DNA from: Dreissena polymorpha
Lineage: Eukaryota > Mollusca > Bivalvia > Myida > Dreissenidae
Assembly: GCF_020536995.1 (NCBI RefSeq)
Contig: NC_068359.1
Span: 108,123,082-108,187,081, forward strand
DNA length: 64,000 nt
Reading direction: 5' to 3'
Below the pieces are notes generated by a model that was not told the DNA's origin, searched no databases, and saw nothing but the letters and a program-made list of their open reading frames with translations. The position numbers and the translations under genes are program-made. Positions 36,906 to 50,578 of this stretch are shown piece after piece (the stretch's first letter is position 1; each line of letters opens with the position of its first letter).

Positions 36906-37129
36906 GGGTGATATGGGGAAGTAGTACCCGTTGGGAACTTCCATTCAGCGAAACTGGGAGGCGGCTTACGTTCTCGATCAAATCTAATAATAACTACATT
37001 TGGGGTTTTCCTAGCGACACAGCGTTTGAAGTGCCACCTGGCAGTATCGTGTCTGGTTCCTGTCCCGAACCTCTAGATAAATTTGCAAGAGGACGGGAAC
37101 CAAGCTGCCTTTACCTTTATCAATGATAA

Positions 37130-40100
37130 TCATCGAGGTATGCCGATTGAGAAAATTTAGCTAACTCAATCTGAGTGGATGGGTCATTTACATAGGTCGC
37201 CATAGTGAAGAATTTGTTCATGGTATGATAAGTTAGACGAGCTGCTTCGCTGAAGCAACATCGTCAAAAATACGCGTGTAATATCGACAATTTAATAAAA
37301 GCTACAAACACGTTCACGGTTATATCATTTACCTTTCTGATCTATACATTCGCATAGAAAAACTATTAATTGGTAAGATCATCTACTAGTAGGTGTACAA
37401 TAACAAGATAAACGAGTTCACGATTTGAACATGTACGTAGATTACTAATGTACGATACTACAAAACTCAAATGATCATAGTAGAAGAGGCCTGAACGAGT
37501 AACAGTTTTCAACAATTTCGTAAATAAGGGTGAACGCTAACAACACGTTCTTATAACATGTAGCATTACACACGCAACGAATGCAAGTAATTTGTCATGG
37601 ATTGGTATTCTATTTTTATATCGTTCAGACTACGCTTGCATTGCCTCAGCGAGGTCACATGACGTTATTAACACAAAGAACACAACAACAACGACTTAAA
37701 ATAATGTTTATCTGCTAAAGAATAAACTGTCTTTTTCAACGCAAAGTTTTTCGACGTCGAAACTCCCAAACCCTCTCGTTAATTCAATGCTATTATATAA
37801 CCCATTCTATCCAATCTATTGCATCACTTGGACTCGTCCACTATTTAAAAGCGCATGTTTTTGCTAGATCGGTCTTCTTTGTGCTGGTCGACCATCCGAG
37901 TAAGTCACTGATTTATGAATTTTTAAATTTTCTAGGAAGGTCCACTGCCTGCCGCCTTGGTCATTTTTGGCAATATTTTTGTGAACACATTTCCCGCTTG
38001 GTACAGGGATTGACATTTTGAACTTTAATATCCTGCCGTTCTCGGGGGAATCTGTAATGTATTACAAATCGTCTCAGCCTCGGCATTTTAATGCCAAACC
38101 TTTAAAGAGAATATCTTTTGGTTAAACTTTTCTTGGTGTTTGTCGTTGAATAAACAAGCTTTACAAATAGAATCTATCACCAAATACATTTGTGTACGCG
38201 CACACATTTTAATAATCGAAAAAATTGTGTGATATCCGTTTCTTTAGATCCAGTCTGATAACTTGTACTTATAAATGTTTTTCTATGGAATAAAAGTACG
38301 TTCCGGATTTTATTTACAATGCTCATACCTTAAACTGAAATAAACATCACGGATTTCGTAATATAAAGTAATCTGTTTAATTAAATTCTAATATATAACC
38401 TATACATTTTCGGATATCAATTGGAAACGGCATAGAATAGTTTTGTATTGATATAAATATCATATTTTATGCATGGTGAGTCTTTTTTTGAGACCCGAAT
38501 AATACTTATTTAGAATGAATCGTTCCAAGGTGGTACCTCCGTCTAAATAAATCATAAAACGGATTTTATGAATGTCTTATCATGTATTGCAAATGCATGA
38601 ATACATAAATATTCAAATTGCGGACACGTACTATTGTCCTAATAATATGTTGTACTTATACATTTGAAAGATAACACTATAGTTTAAATAATTCAATGCA
38701 TGAAACGATACATGTTGCTTAAGGCAATTAATCAGATTATATACTAGTTGTATCAAATTTTACTTCTATAAAAAAATTTAATTACGTGAAATAAAAGTAA
38801 CGTAAGTATTTCCCGCAAGATGAGTGCTTTTGAATGTATTTTTAGCATACGATGAATGTATACATGTATATGCTGTCAGTAATGTGCAGTATTGTTCAAT
38901 GTATTTGAATTAGTCGAAACCGTGAACGGGTTTTAAATGGATCTTACGGGCTAAACTGTGTTATGTTAATCAATGAACAAACGTTAAACGGAAAAAAATG
39001 GAAAGCTATCATCCTAAAACGTGTTAAATGGTTGCACTCTAGTTGATATTCGACTAACACTTGCGTTATCAAAGTTGGGGTTGTCTATGATTTGTCTCAA
39101 CATTCGCTGTAATATTAGTGTAATTTTATCCTTCTTCGCTATTGTAATGTCTCGGCACAAATATAATTTTGCACGCAAATTTATCACAGATGTTACATAT
39201 ACACATACACATATATACATATACACGTTTACATGGTAGTGTTGTTGACATTTGTCTAAAAGAAAAAATATACAATAAGGGACTTATATATATATATCAA
39301 TATTGAAATTCGACATGGGCAAAAACATGCGTCGTACTGCAAATGTGGAAAGTGCTAGACATTAATGTAGGTGAAAATATTATGATTGGTTTATAAAATG
39401 CTGAAACTGCCATGTTATTAAAAGCAAATAAACGTATTCATAAAATCGCCTCCGTTTTAAAATTGTGCAGATGAGCATATATGAATATCATCTATACAAT
39501 ATTAAAACATAGTTAATTTTTTAGCCGACTCTTTCCCATCGTAGTGAGCACCTTTGATGTTATTCTTTATATGGAACGTCTCCCTTGGCCTCTAATACAA
39601 AAAGAAAGTAATCAGCTTCCAGCAGAAGCCTGTTAACGTAGCTCTGTTAAGCCTGCTTGCTGAGGAGACCTGTGACCTGATTATCTTACCACCGTCGCAA
39701 TACTTTAAAAACCGGCGAAAGATCCAAATATACAAACAAACAAACGATCGAAAAAGCCGATATGCGCAAAGGCCAAAGTCGAAAGCATTATTCAATCTGG
39801 CATTTTTTTATTTATTAAATGATTTTGTCACGAACGAAACTAGAAGTTGTGTATATGTATACATATTTATAAACATTAGAATGCAAAAAAATGTATGAAA
39901 GAGTTTATTTACACAACCTTCAGATTGGTATATGTTAAGAAAAATCATTAATTACATAGCACAAGTTTACATGCAACAATTTCATTTTTGATGATTGCTG
40001 GAATAATCAGATTTCGACTTAATTTGAAATTAATTTAACAACAAGAAATGTATGCTAAACTCAACTTTTTATTAATATAATTAAGTGACGAATATAAGTC

Positions 40101-41770
40101 TGATATACACTGCTAACAAATGACATAATGATAAATATACACTTTCTTTCTAAATTATTCAAAAAAATATCCTACGTGCAGTCGTACAACTCGACTGGCT
40201 TTGTCATATAGAGATGATGGAATGTATATGATAAATACCGCTGCTTTGGTCATCCCCATTGGAACACAAGTCTGGTCAAGTTTATGTAGGTTTTGCAAAG
40301 GTTTTAAGAAGTTGCAATTATTGAAGAAATACGTTACAAGATTTATTGACGGAACAGAACATACATTTACAGAACAGAACATAATATTTATTAAACTTAA
40401 GCGTTAAAAACTATTCATCTTTTACATACAAAAGAACAACAACATGACATGGTGACACATTTAACAAAAGGAAATGCCAAGATGGAATTAGTTAAAGTAA
40501 AGTTAATTTACATTTAAACAACGGTACGAAATGTGTGAAGTGCAAAGTAATAGTTTAGCGTGAGATCTTCGCGAAAGTATTATAATTCGTTATTTTCGTA
40601 GAATAAAACAAATACAACAGTAAAAAGCAATGACGTAGAAGTTCTTAGTCAACCATTATATGGATTAACCTTAACTACTTTTAAATTGTAAGTTTTAATG
40701 AAGAACAACAACAACAATACGACCTATTATCAAGTAATAAGCATTAAACACGTACAAGCTAAGAACTGACATACTTGGTAAATGAAGTAATCACAGAAAT
40801 GTGTCATAAAACTTCTTTTTAAAATGGTTATTCATAATTTGTTTTCATTTTCGGTTCTGTTTTGTGCATCCTAGTAGTAGGAATGCACAGTAAATGGATA
40901 ATAAAATATTTCAATGTTCATTACTCGTAATGACTAAGAGAGGATGAAGTATATTCTAAAAAGGAAAAATCGTTTGTGTAATTAAAACAGCAGTAGTTTT
41001 AAATATGGATGCAACGTATACACATGTATTGGTTTTAAGTCTAGTCAAGTAATGTTTATTTGGCAATGTAAGTTTTCATGATTTGAAATTTTATTTTTAT
41101 CTAATTTGCAATTATTATCGACAACAGTAATACTCATATTAAGTTTAAAGTGAATGCTAACCTTATCATTGTTCTCTAGATCGTGGGTAATGAAAAGGTT
41201 TGATAATTTACCTCTGGCATTGTGCTAATATGTTTGGGTCTCGGTTTAAATCATTTTTAAAATAAGTAAATAACATCATATTCAGTGTAAAACTTAAACT
41301 TTTTAAATTATTTAAAAATTCAAAAACATAATATATTCAAGTGACATAGATGCAGGAACTGCAGTTCTATTATCCCAATGCAGTTGTGAGCGACCTGTCG
41401 GTGAACGTATGACGTCAAATTAATGACTTCAAAATACACGAACTGTTCTGACACTCAATAAGAGTTCATGAATGTTTTGTATCAATTGGAACAATAGGAC
41501 AATTATTTTCGTAAGAATTTCGTTTGGGTCACTATTTATGAAATTATTGCACTAACTAAATTCAAAAACATATCCTCCCTATCATATTGGCTCTCAAGAC
41601 GAACTCCTTATTGCTCACAAGGCAATACAGCAATATAAAGAAGTGAAACTCCAGCTGCTGGAGCAGTATTGAATTCTCATATTTTAAGGCAAGGCACGTG
41701 ACCAATTGCCAAAACAACACAAAACAGCACAAAACAGCACAATAGAAAACAACATACATAACACATAAAT
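37130..41770. other. AT-rich sequence without a recognisable gene
   Basis: Short ORFs only. There is a TATACACATA-type low-complexity patch at about 39196-39232. I see no splice-flanked exon. Confidence 0.45.
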
Positions 41771-41774
41771 GAAT

Positions 41775-41880
41775 AAAGCTGGGATCACCGCCTTGGAACG
41801 GTCAATGCAAAGCATTGAGGGTTTAAACCGGTTTTGGAGCGCTCAACCTCACACTTGGCCCAGCAATATTCATGTTACAT
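41775..41880. repeat. Dispersed repeat (GGTTTAAACCGG type)
   Basis: Contains GCTGGGATCACCGCCTTGGA, GGTTTAAACCGGTTTTGG and ACTTGGCCCAGC, which I recognise as a common bivalve dispersed repeat. It shares its first part with 35320-35372. Confidence 0.5.
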
Positions 41881-42421
41881 TTAAGCAGTAAATAAAATTT
41901 AACCTCATAGCAGTTGTAACTCAAATTAAACAATAATAAGAGGGAATTAAAACGCATTCAATTTAATTACCATTTAACTACTCAATGGTAGGAAAGGGAC
42001 CAGAGCAACAGAGCTACAACTTTTTGAGGAACGATGAAATGAAACTACGAACAAGTGTCAACTACATTCCTTCTTTATAGAAAAAGATTTAGGAATATAG
42101 CATCATAAAGTTAATAATTCAGATCATCATCGCGCAAATACAGGAAGAAGCAACAATAATGGGTGTAAAAGTTCCATATTACATTGCTTGGTTGTTTATG
42201 TGACTCCAAAAAAATAAATCAAACAAGAAACGCCTGTCAGAGAGAAAATAAAATGAAAATTGAACGCTATAAACCCAATGACCTATGCATGTAGATTACA
42301 ACTGTGAAAGTTGGTCGTATGACTTCTTTAGGGGTGTATGAAAACATTAATCATGTTTACATTTGTTAATAGACCTGATTCAAATATTAAAACTATTATA
42401 AAACATGTGTAATTGTCACAT

Positions 42422-42580
42422 AGTTTGTTGAAGAAACACAATACAGGAAAACGTAGACAGAGAAAAACCCCACTTGTCTAGAATGGGACCGATAACCAAA
42501 CTCACATTCTTCCTGAAACGGGTATCGAACCACGGTCGCTTAAGTGAGAAGCGATCGTACCAACTACTGAGCTCCCCCTT
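42422..42580 (-). mobile_element. tRNA-derived SINE fused to the GPCR 3' end
   Basis: On the minus strand: GGGGGAGCTCAGTAGTTGG (box A), GGTTCGATACC (box B), then a body containing GAGTTTGGTTATCGGTCCC. Its sequence provides about the last 27 codons and the stop of the receptor reading frame at 42502. Confidence 0.6.
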
Positions 42581-43110
42581 TGACTTCTGAATTTACAAAT
42601 TAAAATCAAGTCCCTCCTAAATTCTGATCCTATCATATAGTAAAGAAAAAAATTCACCCCGTTGTTCAAAAACATAATGATTATTGTTGTGTCACCCACA
42701 ACAAGATACCACGAAACGACCGACGTCACCCGAAGTGTCATGTAAATGGCACCAGGGGCGATGAAAAAGCAGAATGTGAGGCTCAAAATAATTATTCGCC
42801 ATGTAACTGTGTTTATCATGTGTTTATTTCCACTATAACCTGCTGTTTGACGTCCAGAAGTTTGAACAGTTCTTTTGATTTTAATAATCCTCATAAGAAT
42901 TAACAAGTTGCTTAACATTATTATGCTAAACGGGTCAACAAAAAACGTGAATATATCAAATATTGTTAAGACATAGTGATGTGCCATCCATATCGTAATA
43001 ATCTTGGTAAAAACATATAGCATCTTCCTTTCATTTGTCGTTAAATTTTACAATCTCCAATCCAGTGTAAAATGAAAGATATGCAACTGTGAGAAGCCCA
43101 CAAATAAGTA
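42502..43110 (-). CDS. GPCR exon 4: TM4 end to C-terminus
   Basis: The acceptor is TTTTCTGTTGCAG. The first part reads VLICGLLTVAYLSFYTGLEI and on to a TGA at a place where KEDAICFYQDYYD continues in the same frame (loop-2 cysteine). TM5 (HHYVLTIFDIFTFFVDPFSI), loop 3, TM6 (RIIILSLTFCFFIAPGAIYM) and TM7 (NNGVNFFLYYMIGSEFRRDL) lie in another frame. The last ~27 residues derive from a SINE. Confidence 0.6.
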
Positions 43111-43337
43111 CTGCAACAGAAAATGAGATACGGTTATATCATTCATTGTTCGTAATAAACTATTTCGAGCTGAAGTGAAAAAAAAAACTAACAGGTCTGT
43201 AAAATGTTGACGATTTTTTATTGATTTTGTTTTAAAATCCTGTTCAATGTTTGTAATTACTTAGTAAACAAGCACGTTTTAGACAGTTATTAATACTTAG
43301 GTGATATTTTAGGAATTTGACATTACCATTGACATAC

Positions 43338-43500
43338 CGATTATGACAACAGCTATGTTGGGACGACATATCAGTCGAATGTTGTGTGGTATCCAAACCC
43401 CCATCGCGCGCTCAACTGTAGTGATGACTAATATCCATGCCGAGACGGAACTCAGTACATAGAAACAGTACAGTACCGCATGGCACACCACAGGGGACGA
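43338..43500 (-). CDS. GPCR exon 3: TM3 and loop 2
   Basis: Acceptor AAACATAG, donor ATCG|GTATGT. It encodes the conserved cysteine (VVCHAV), TM3 (YVLSSVSAWILVITTVERAM) and the start of TM4 (RPNIAVVIIG). ER replaces DR at the TM3 base. The phase-1 end matches exon 4. Confidence 0.65.
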
Positions 43501-44394
43501 CTATGTTTAATTAGTTATTGTATGGTTAATAGTTGTTTTATAGTGTTTAAAAGAAGTACAAGTAAAGAAACCATATCTTCAGCGCCAGTCACACTGCTGT
43601 AGGTAGAGAATTAAACAGACGTGCCGTTGAAGTATTAATTTTCCATCGATCACGATTATGAAAGTACTTCAACGATGAATGTGCATTGTTGTGCGACAGC
43701 GCAATATTGAACATAAAATGCTGCTTATTCCAGCGAGCGCATCACCATAAGAATGTGTTAGATTTATTACGCATACTATCTTGAAAGTTTAACGAAATTT
43801 ATAAGACTCCGTTTTCCCTGTCCATGTTAATTAGAGCGCTTTCCAACAAGCCTTACATTCGCTATCTCGCTCAACTTTATCGCTGAGTGTAATGGCCAAG
43901 CAAATTGATCGTCAGCAAAGTTGGTCGGATGTGAATATAGCATGCGTCTTCATGGGTAGACGGTTGAATCGCTTTCTTTTAATAATTTGATCGACATTTT
44001 CTACGAAGGAATAGTTTTATTATTACATACGACTAAGTTGCCCTTTAAGGGCATCCAGCGCCAGTCATATTGCACCTTGCACATGAATAAGGCAGATCTA
44101 CGACTAAACATCTTAACAATATTCTGAGTGATCATCTTAACAATATTCTGAGTGATCTTATATTGTTTTTTCAAATCGCGTTTCGTCTAAAAGTTTAGAT
44201 TTAATTATAGCTGGATTATAAACATGTTCACAATATATCGACACATGCCTGGCCATTCATAAACACGAGTACAACGCAGCTTGTAGTGTTATGGTAAGGA
44301 CTTAATTACTGACATGAACAGGTTTCTTAAGAAACAACTGTCGCATAATAACGATTAAATAACTCTTGCGAATTCTTCATGCTCAGTGAAAACA

Positions 44395-44915
44395 AAAGCT
44401 CCGCGGTCGGAGACTTAGGACACCCCCACCCCCCCCCCCCAAAAAAAAAAAACACACACACAAAAACACAGGGCCTTGACACAGGAATGTTTGTGTCACA
44501 GTTATTGATCGGAAACGATTTTCACACTCATTGTGACAGTGACTTTAACCTTTGACCTAGTGGCAAAAAATTCAATAGGGGTTATCTTTTGACCCGAATT
44601 TCAAAAGGAATACTCTACTGTCCAATTCCAATGCACATGTGAAGTATCAAGCCAACTGGTCAATTCGTTAACGAGGTAGTAATCGGATACGATTTTAACA
44701 CTAATTGTGATAGTGACCTTGACGTATGACCTAGATACCATAATCTCAGAAGGGCTCATCTACTGTCCAAGGCCAATGCACATGTGAAGTATCAAGCCAA
44801 TCGGTCAATTTGTTTACGAGTTATTGATTGGAAACGAGCTGGTCTACTGACAGATCGACAGACCGACCGACTTTCAGCAAGACAATATACCCCTTCTTCT
44901 TCTAAGGGGGGCATA
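44395..44915. repeat. Intronic low-complexity and dispersed repeat
   Basis: A C-run/A-run at about 44426-44450 is followed by two imperfect units of a repeat carrying CACATGTGAAGTATCAAGCC and TTTGACCTAGTGGCA, typical of bivalve dispersed repeats. It ends near GACAGACCGACCGAC-like sequence. It lies in intron 2 of the minus-strand GPCR. Confidence 0.6.
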
Positions 44916-45257
44916 ATTAATTAAGCGTTTATTACCTCCAATTTCCTGAGACAGTGTGACTGGGTTATGAAGTACGATACGAACAGGGGCAGATCAGGTT
45001 CTACGAATCAGTGGTTATATAACATACTCATGTTGTATTATAAAAGATCGTAAAAAGCGTGTGTTTTTTTCACCTCAAGACATGGGAATAGTACATGTTT
45101 AAAGCAAAGAATTTGGACGATTTAAATTTTAAAAAAAAACTTGTCCATTTCAAACACATGATACAATAAACAAACACATAGCTAATATATGTCATATTTA
45201 GTTTATCATTACTTCGCAGATAAAACTACACGAGTATAACCTACAAATACATAATAC

Positions 45258-45380
45258 CTTGGATGTGAATTTGCAGCGTATAGAACAACCAAACTTCAAT
45301 GGCCGAAAACGACAAAACTAGCAAGTCTGCAAAAGCCAGTGCCGACATGTATCGCGAGGTGGCAGTCATACGTCGCTTAC
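45258..45380 (-). CDS. GPCR exon 2: loop 1 and TM2
   Basis: Acceptor TTTAATATAG, donor CAAG|GTATTA. It encodes KRRMTATSRYMSALAFADLL then VLSFSAIEVWLFYTLQI. The LAFAD motif is the TM2 signature. It joins in frame with exon 1. Confidence 0.65.
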
Positions 45381-47005
45381 CTATATTAAATGTTAAAATC
45401 ATAACAAATTTACGTCTGCCATAAATAGCAGAAGTCGCATGTGTATACATTTGTAAAGACGTAAAAACACAAGAGCTGAAATTTCGTTTCTACTAATCGT
45501 ATCAGCTGAATAATCTTGTGTGGTTATGCTAAGGTCCATGGTGTTCTATAGTAAAGCATGCAAAGAACGCATAGGCACACGTTTAAGTCTGATAGGGCTT
45601 ATGCAATTATTTACATACGCAGAATCATAAAGCTTAGAAATGCAAATATGATGTAAGTGCTACATCAGAACCACGTATATAAACACAGATGGGCTTAAAT
45701 GATAGTTCAACCCATTTTCATACATATGTACTCATTTTATGCATTACTTAATTAAGAGAACCCGCTTTATAGATAAGCACATGTATAAAATGATTTATTC
45801 TGATAGCATAACCTAGTTCCATTTATATACGCACACGTAAGATGAGTTACTGTAGTAGTACGCAATCACATACATATGCTTACTGCAAACAATTATTTGC
45901 AAAAGCAAAACGCAATGATTGGATATACACACATTCGATGAGACATACCGACAGTAATATGCAAATATAGATATATGATTCCAAAAGATGAATGATTACA
46001 AAAGTAATTATCCAATTGCATATATATTTCAATATAAGATAAATGGAATTTAATAAATTACATAAATATGCCAAGAGGTGAGAAATTGCGAAAGCATAAC
46101 CCAATGTCATAGATTGAAAACACATACGATGAGGCAAGCGTCAGCTGGATGAAATTGATGACATTTGTAATCAGTTTCCATATTGAAAACTCATGGAAAC
46201 ATGAAGTGCGGAAGGGTGAGCTATGTTAGTGCATGAAAATGACCCATTATAAAGAATTTTACTCGTTTATAGGAAGTGAAGTGTCGTAATTACTTATCAA
46301 ACCACAGCATCAAAAGAGCTTTGCCCACTGATCATAGGATTTAACCCTTGAATAACTGTAAACGTCAAACGGCTGACGCATGATTGTCTTGAGTTATGTC
46401 AAGTATATTTGGTTAACGAATATTAAAATAAACTGCTACCGAGAATTCAAAAGCAATGTTCCCAAACAAATACTATTCTGATTTTGTTTATAAACGTGTT
46501 ACGTGTGCTTTAGGATATACTAATAAAAGCTGATGTTGACGTAATAATACAACATCATATTACTATTGCCTTGAAGGCAGACACGTTCTTTTGTTAGCTT
46601 GGTATTTGCACGTTAGTGAATGCAAAGTTTCTGTAACGTTCTAACTGTATGAAAACGAAACTTTACAAAGTTAACCATACAAAGCTAATGTTACATGCAC
46701 TAATGTCCGTATTACAGTCATAATCGCAATTAAGTTCCTTGACGATTTTAACACAACGCCGTTTTTTTCCAATAAGAACTTAGTTTTATCGTCCACTTAC
46801 ATCTTTCCATGCACAATTTAGGCTTCTAGAATGGCTTTAAGACCACAACACTTTCCATACGAGATGAACTATCGCTGTCGCGAACTAGCACCGAGTATCG
46901 TTATTAGAGAATTTTCTTAATTGTTTTAATAAATAGCGTAAATTACCTGCTAAAGTGTCGTAGAAAAGAGATGTGAAATTAACAAGTATTTGTATGTTCA
47001 CTTAC

Positions 47006-47147
47006 CTTTATTCCATACCAAAATTGATAATATGTTTCCCACAATTCCAAAACATATAATTGGAGTCAATAACGTCCCAAACAGAATCGGCTGGTAAGGG
47101 TGATTTGATACATTATTGCCTGAAACATTATCACCTGAAACTACCAT
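47006..47147 (-). CDS. GPCR exon 1: N-terminus and TM1
   Basis: The ATG at 47147 begins MVVSGDNVSGNNVSNHPYQP, with two N-glycosylation sites (N7, N12). TM1 contains the canonical GN motif (FGIVGNILSILVW). The donor is AAAG|GTAAGT. A stop lies just upstream, supporting this start. Confidence 0.65.
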
Positions 47148-47149
47148 TT

Positions 47150-48780
47150 TATTTTTAATTGAAACAAGGCAATCTTAAAAACTCGTAATCTCTTTTTTGA
47201 AGAACGAATAACAGCAGTTCGTTAATGTCAGAGTTCCTTGGCGTTTCAACGAAATTCCAACGTAGCGTGCCACATGCAACTGTATTCTTAAAAATATTAT
47301 TTTATATCTGCACTACATTTTATATTAATTTAAAGTAGTTCCAATACAGAATACTAAACCAATTCATGTGCGTGCCGAGATCAGAATAAACTTCTTTTGT
47401 TTTGTTTTTCCTCTTATTATATTCGGTGTTCAGCAGTATAGTATAGGGAACTCGTTAACGTTAATAGCATGTTCTTTCTATGAATTGTATTATGAGCTAA
47501 TGCTAAAGTTTGCTAAACCAATCGTGACCGCACAATCCAATACACGTTCAGCAGAAGTCGTCGCTTTTAAAGGCTCGCTCATCTCTTGCTCTTTGTTCAT
47601 TCGGCGACTGCAACGATGGTTCGGCAGATTTCATAATACGATCTTAAATACTTTGTCTGCTTTTGAGAAAGAACCCTTCCAATAGTCACCTTCATGGACT
47701 TAATGCTGTCCGCAATCAACGTTTCAAGTGCGATCATTTGAAGAACATGTATAGGTTAAGCGGTATTACCTTTAAATTATGATCATTTAAGAAATATTTA
47801 TTAAATGGTTGAGATGTATGTAAGTCTTGCTCTCATACACGCGTAGTAAACTTTTATTTATAATATAATCAAAAGTTTCCCGTGAACACTTTCAAAGAGA
47901 ACCGGGAAATACGTTTATTTAAAAGTAGTAAGTCTTTATGAAGATATGAACATGAAGTAAATACGCACTTTTGTTGTTATCGAGTAAAATTCTAATTGAA
48001 GCGCACGATGTTTGCGGACATACATTTGAATCACACTGGGGCACAATCGGCACAAACTGCAAGAAAAACTGTCTTGTATGCACTAAAGATTTTTGCAAAT
48101 GTACTCCAATAACGTGACATATTTGTAAAAATAAAGTTATAAACGGTGTGTTTACATTCTGTCCAGCCCTCGTATAAATACCTGAAAACCAGGCTTATTT
48201 TGCACCATGCATGCTAAACAGAAACAAACTGGTATAACTGGTTACTTTTACTTTTGTCAACTACTTTTAACAAATTAGTTATCTGTTTTCTAAACGAATT
48301 TCAGAAACATATCAAACTTAAAGCTTAATAAAGACCCTATAACCACAAACTACTGGCCTTTTGGTCTCAAAGTCCTTAACAGTGCATACCAGGACATTGA
48401 AAAAAGGACGTATTTGCCCATTATGCTCAAGGTCCGTCACAATTAATGAACATTAAACATTAACGTCCATATGATGTTATAACGGTTTAGATTCATTTTA
48501 ACAGCATAGATCTTCTCACATGTTGCTGTCAAAACTTCTATTGATTTCAGCAATTCTGCGGTTAAAGATTGTAAATAAAAAACACGGTCTATCCATATAG
48601 AGAAATGGAATTATATGGCGACCTGTCGGTAGCCTATTGAATTCAACAATATTGTAACGCTTAAATACGAAGACTCACTGGATTCAGGGAAAAGATAAAT
48701 AACCGTTTTTGCGTCGACTAAAGTTGGGTGCAACTAATAGTACACATTTTCATACTTGTCAAAAAACATTGGGTGCGAAC
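47150..48780. other. Upstream region of the minus-strand GPCR; no other gene seen
   Basis: A 105-codon plus-strand ORF (47368-47685) shows no recognised domain. I cannot identify a promoter for the GPCR. Confidence 0.4.
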
Positions 48781-48817
48781 GCACCCAACGCACCCCCCCC
48801 CCCCTGGCTACGGGTAT

Positions 48818-49131
48818 GGGACCAATGTATCAAACTTTAATAATATTGTATTTTTTATCAGCAAAAGGTTCTGACATTTCGCTTCGTGCTGTATGTATTA
48901 CAATGTATGACTGGTGTGAGTTTAAGAATACAATTGTATAATAGAAGTGTATGTATCCATACGATACTTTTGTTAAAAATTTGTTAAGAATACAGTTCCT
49001 TCTTAGTGAGCGTGCGGGATAAGTATTTATGAAACATGTTGCTGTTAAGTTTTTTTGTAGGTATGAAAATATGTATTATGATTTTTTAAATCATTTTCTT
49101 TAATACATACCTATAGTTACTATTTATTTTC
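48818..49131 (+). repeat. Dispersed repeat, partner of 7731-8043
   Basis: Nearly identical to the reverse complement of 7731-8043. A run of C (about 48792-48804) lies just upstream. Confidence 0.65.
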
Positions 49132-50578
49132 TACCTTGTTTCATATCACTTCTTTTATCGTTAGGTATTGCCTTTGCAAAGACAAGTTTTCATAAATTCT
49201 AAACCAAACAGAAGTGAGACATAATAAGCTTGACGCTTTCATCTTGATTAACATCTACTTTACTAATACATTGCGTTGAAGTGTTATATTATATATACTA
49301 ATGTTTATTAATTTGCGATAAAACTGTTGAAACAAAGAATACATGACGCATTAACGTGCAGAAATATTCTAGCAAATACAAACTTGTTAATAACCAATAA
49401 CGTAGGCTTTGTCCAAATAGAATTTCTTAGCAACAAGCCGAATTTCTTGCAACCAAATATTTATAAAGTCGATAAAAGCTCGTAGTCATTGCATTCAATG
49501 GACGTCACAAAATGCTAGGATATAAGCTTATGCTAAGGCGTGCGTTTATTCGTATGACCCACAGTGAGTTCAACCATTTCTTGGGGTTGTCCTTTTTCAA
49601 TCTAATTTAATAATTTAATGTTACAAAACTTCTTATTGTGTATCATACTATGGTATACGTTCTGACGAATTGTATTTTAACAGCGCATTATTTCCATTAC
49701 ATAGTTATTCATAGAAATACATGAATACATTTTTGACACCTGTCCTATTCGAGTAACTTCGAGTACAAATATAACATTTATATAAATACTATTATATGAA
49801 TATGTATTAATATGTTTTTTATCATTTTGTAAATACTTTTTTTAATATTGATCTGTACTCACATGTTGTCCAGGTATTTGCAGAATGTCTCTTCTTTTAT
49901 TGTTTAGTAACGCATTCGCAAAGACACATATTTATTAATTCTTAACAAAACTGGAGATATACGTAACATGTTTGAGATTTCATCTTGATTTATATGCATG
50001 TTCCTAATGCATTGCGTTTAAATGTTATATACCATATGCAACTGTATTTTATTTGGCAAAATATATGTCTAAAATAAGAATACATTAAACTGTAACGTGC
50101 TGAGATATTCTGGCAATTTGAAACTTCTTTATAATCATTCGCCCAGGATTTGATCAATTAGTTTTTTAAGCAGCATTCGAATGACCTCCAATCAAATACG
50201 TATAAACACGACAAATGCTCGTAGTAATTGCATGCAGTAGACGTCTCAAGATTCAAGGATTTAAGCTCATGATATTGTTTTCATTTGTTCATCCTTGGAC
50301 TTTTCATACTTGTTTTCCGTTGCACCTATACGGTGTTTACGTATGCGTTTATCATTATTTTTACAAATCTGTAACGATATTCTCTTGACTAATACGATGC
50401 ACTTGTATCAATTATTAAAGAGCCTTCACATTAAGGCACATTCGGTAATCGCTTTTTACTCACCAGTGTACCTTTCCGCTCGGACGTTAACAATACAAAA
50501 AATTAATTTGTACATATATAAACCTTTCATTGAATGTGCATACAAGTACTAAAACAAACCACGGTTAAAAGCTCTGCA
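49132..50578. other. AT-rich sequence without a recognisable gene
   Basis: Two loosely similar blocks (about 49140-49560 and 49870-50280) share words such as GCTCGTAGT.ATTGCAT and an A.TTT.ATAAATTCT stretch, suggesting an old tandem duplication. No gene seen. Confidence 0.4.

Larger units (their letters stand above)
42502..47147 (-). pseudogene. Multi-exon class A peptide-type GPCR, probably decayed
   Basis: Four recognisable exons on the minus strand (47147-47006, 45380-45258, 43500-43338, 43110-42502) give TM1 through TM7 in order with GT-AG borders. Introns are about 1.6, 1.8 and 0.2 kb. TM7 NNGVNFFLYY and the VERAMGVWIP motif after TM3 fit the large invertebrate neuropeptide/FMRFamide-type GPCR group. 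Three problems: exon 2 ends in phase 1 but exon 3 begins in phase 0 (a missing micro-exon of 3n+2 nt would fix this); a TGA interrupts extracellular loop 2; and the TM5-TM7 frame is shifted relative to TM4. It is either a pseudogene or carries assembly errors. It is unrelated to the three-copy receptor family beyond being class A. Confidence 0.6.

Noticed and set aside
47368-47685. 105-codon ORF upstream of the minus-strand GPCR
   Set aside because: No domain, splice context or repeat support; composition is compatible with chance.
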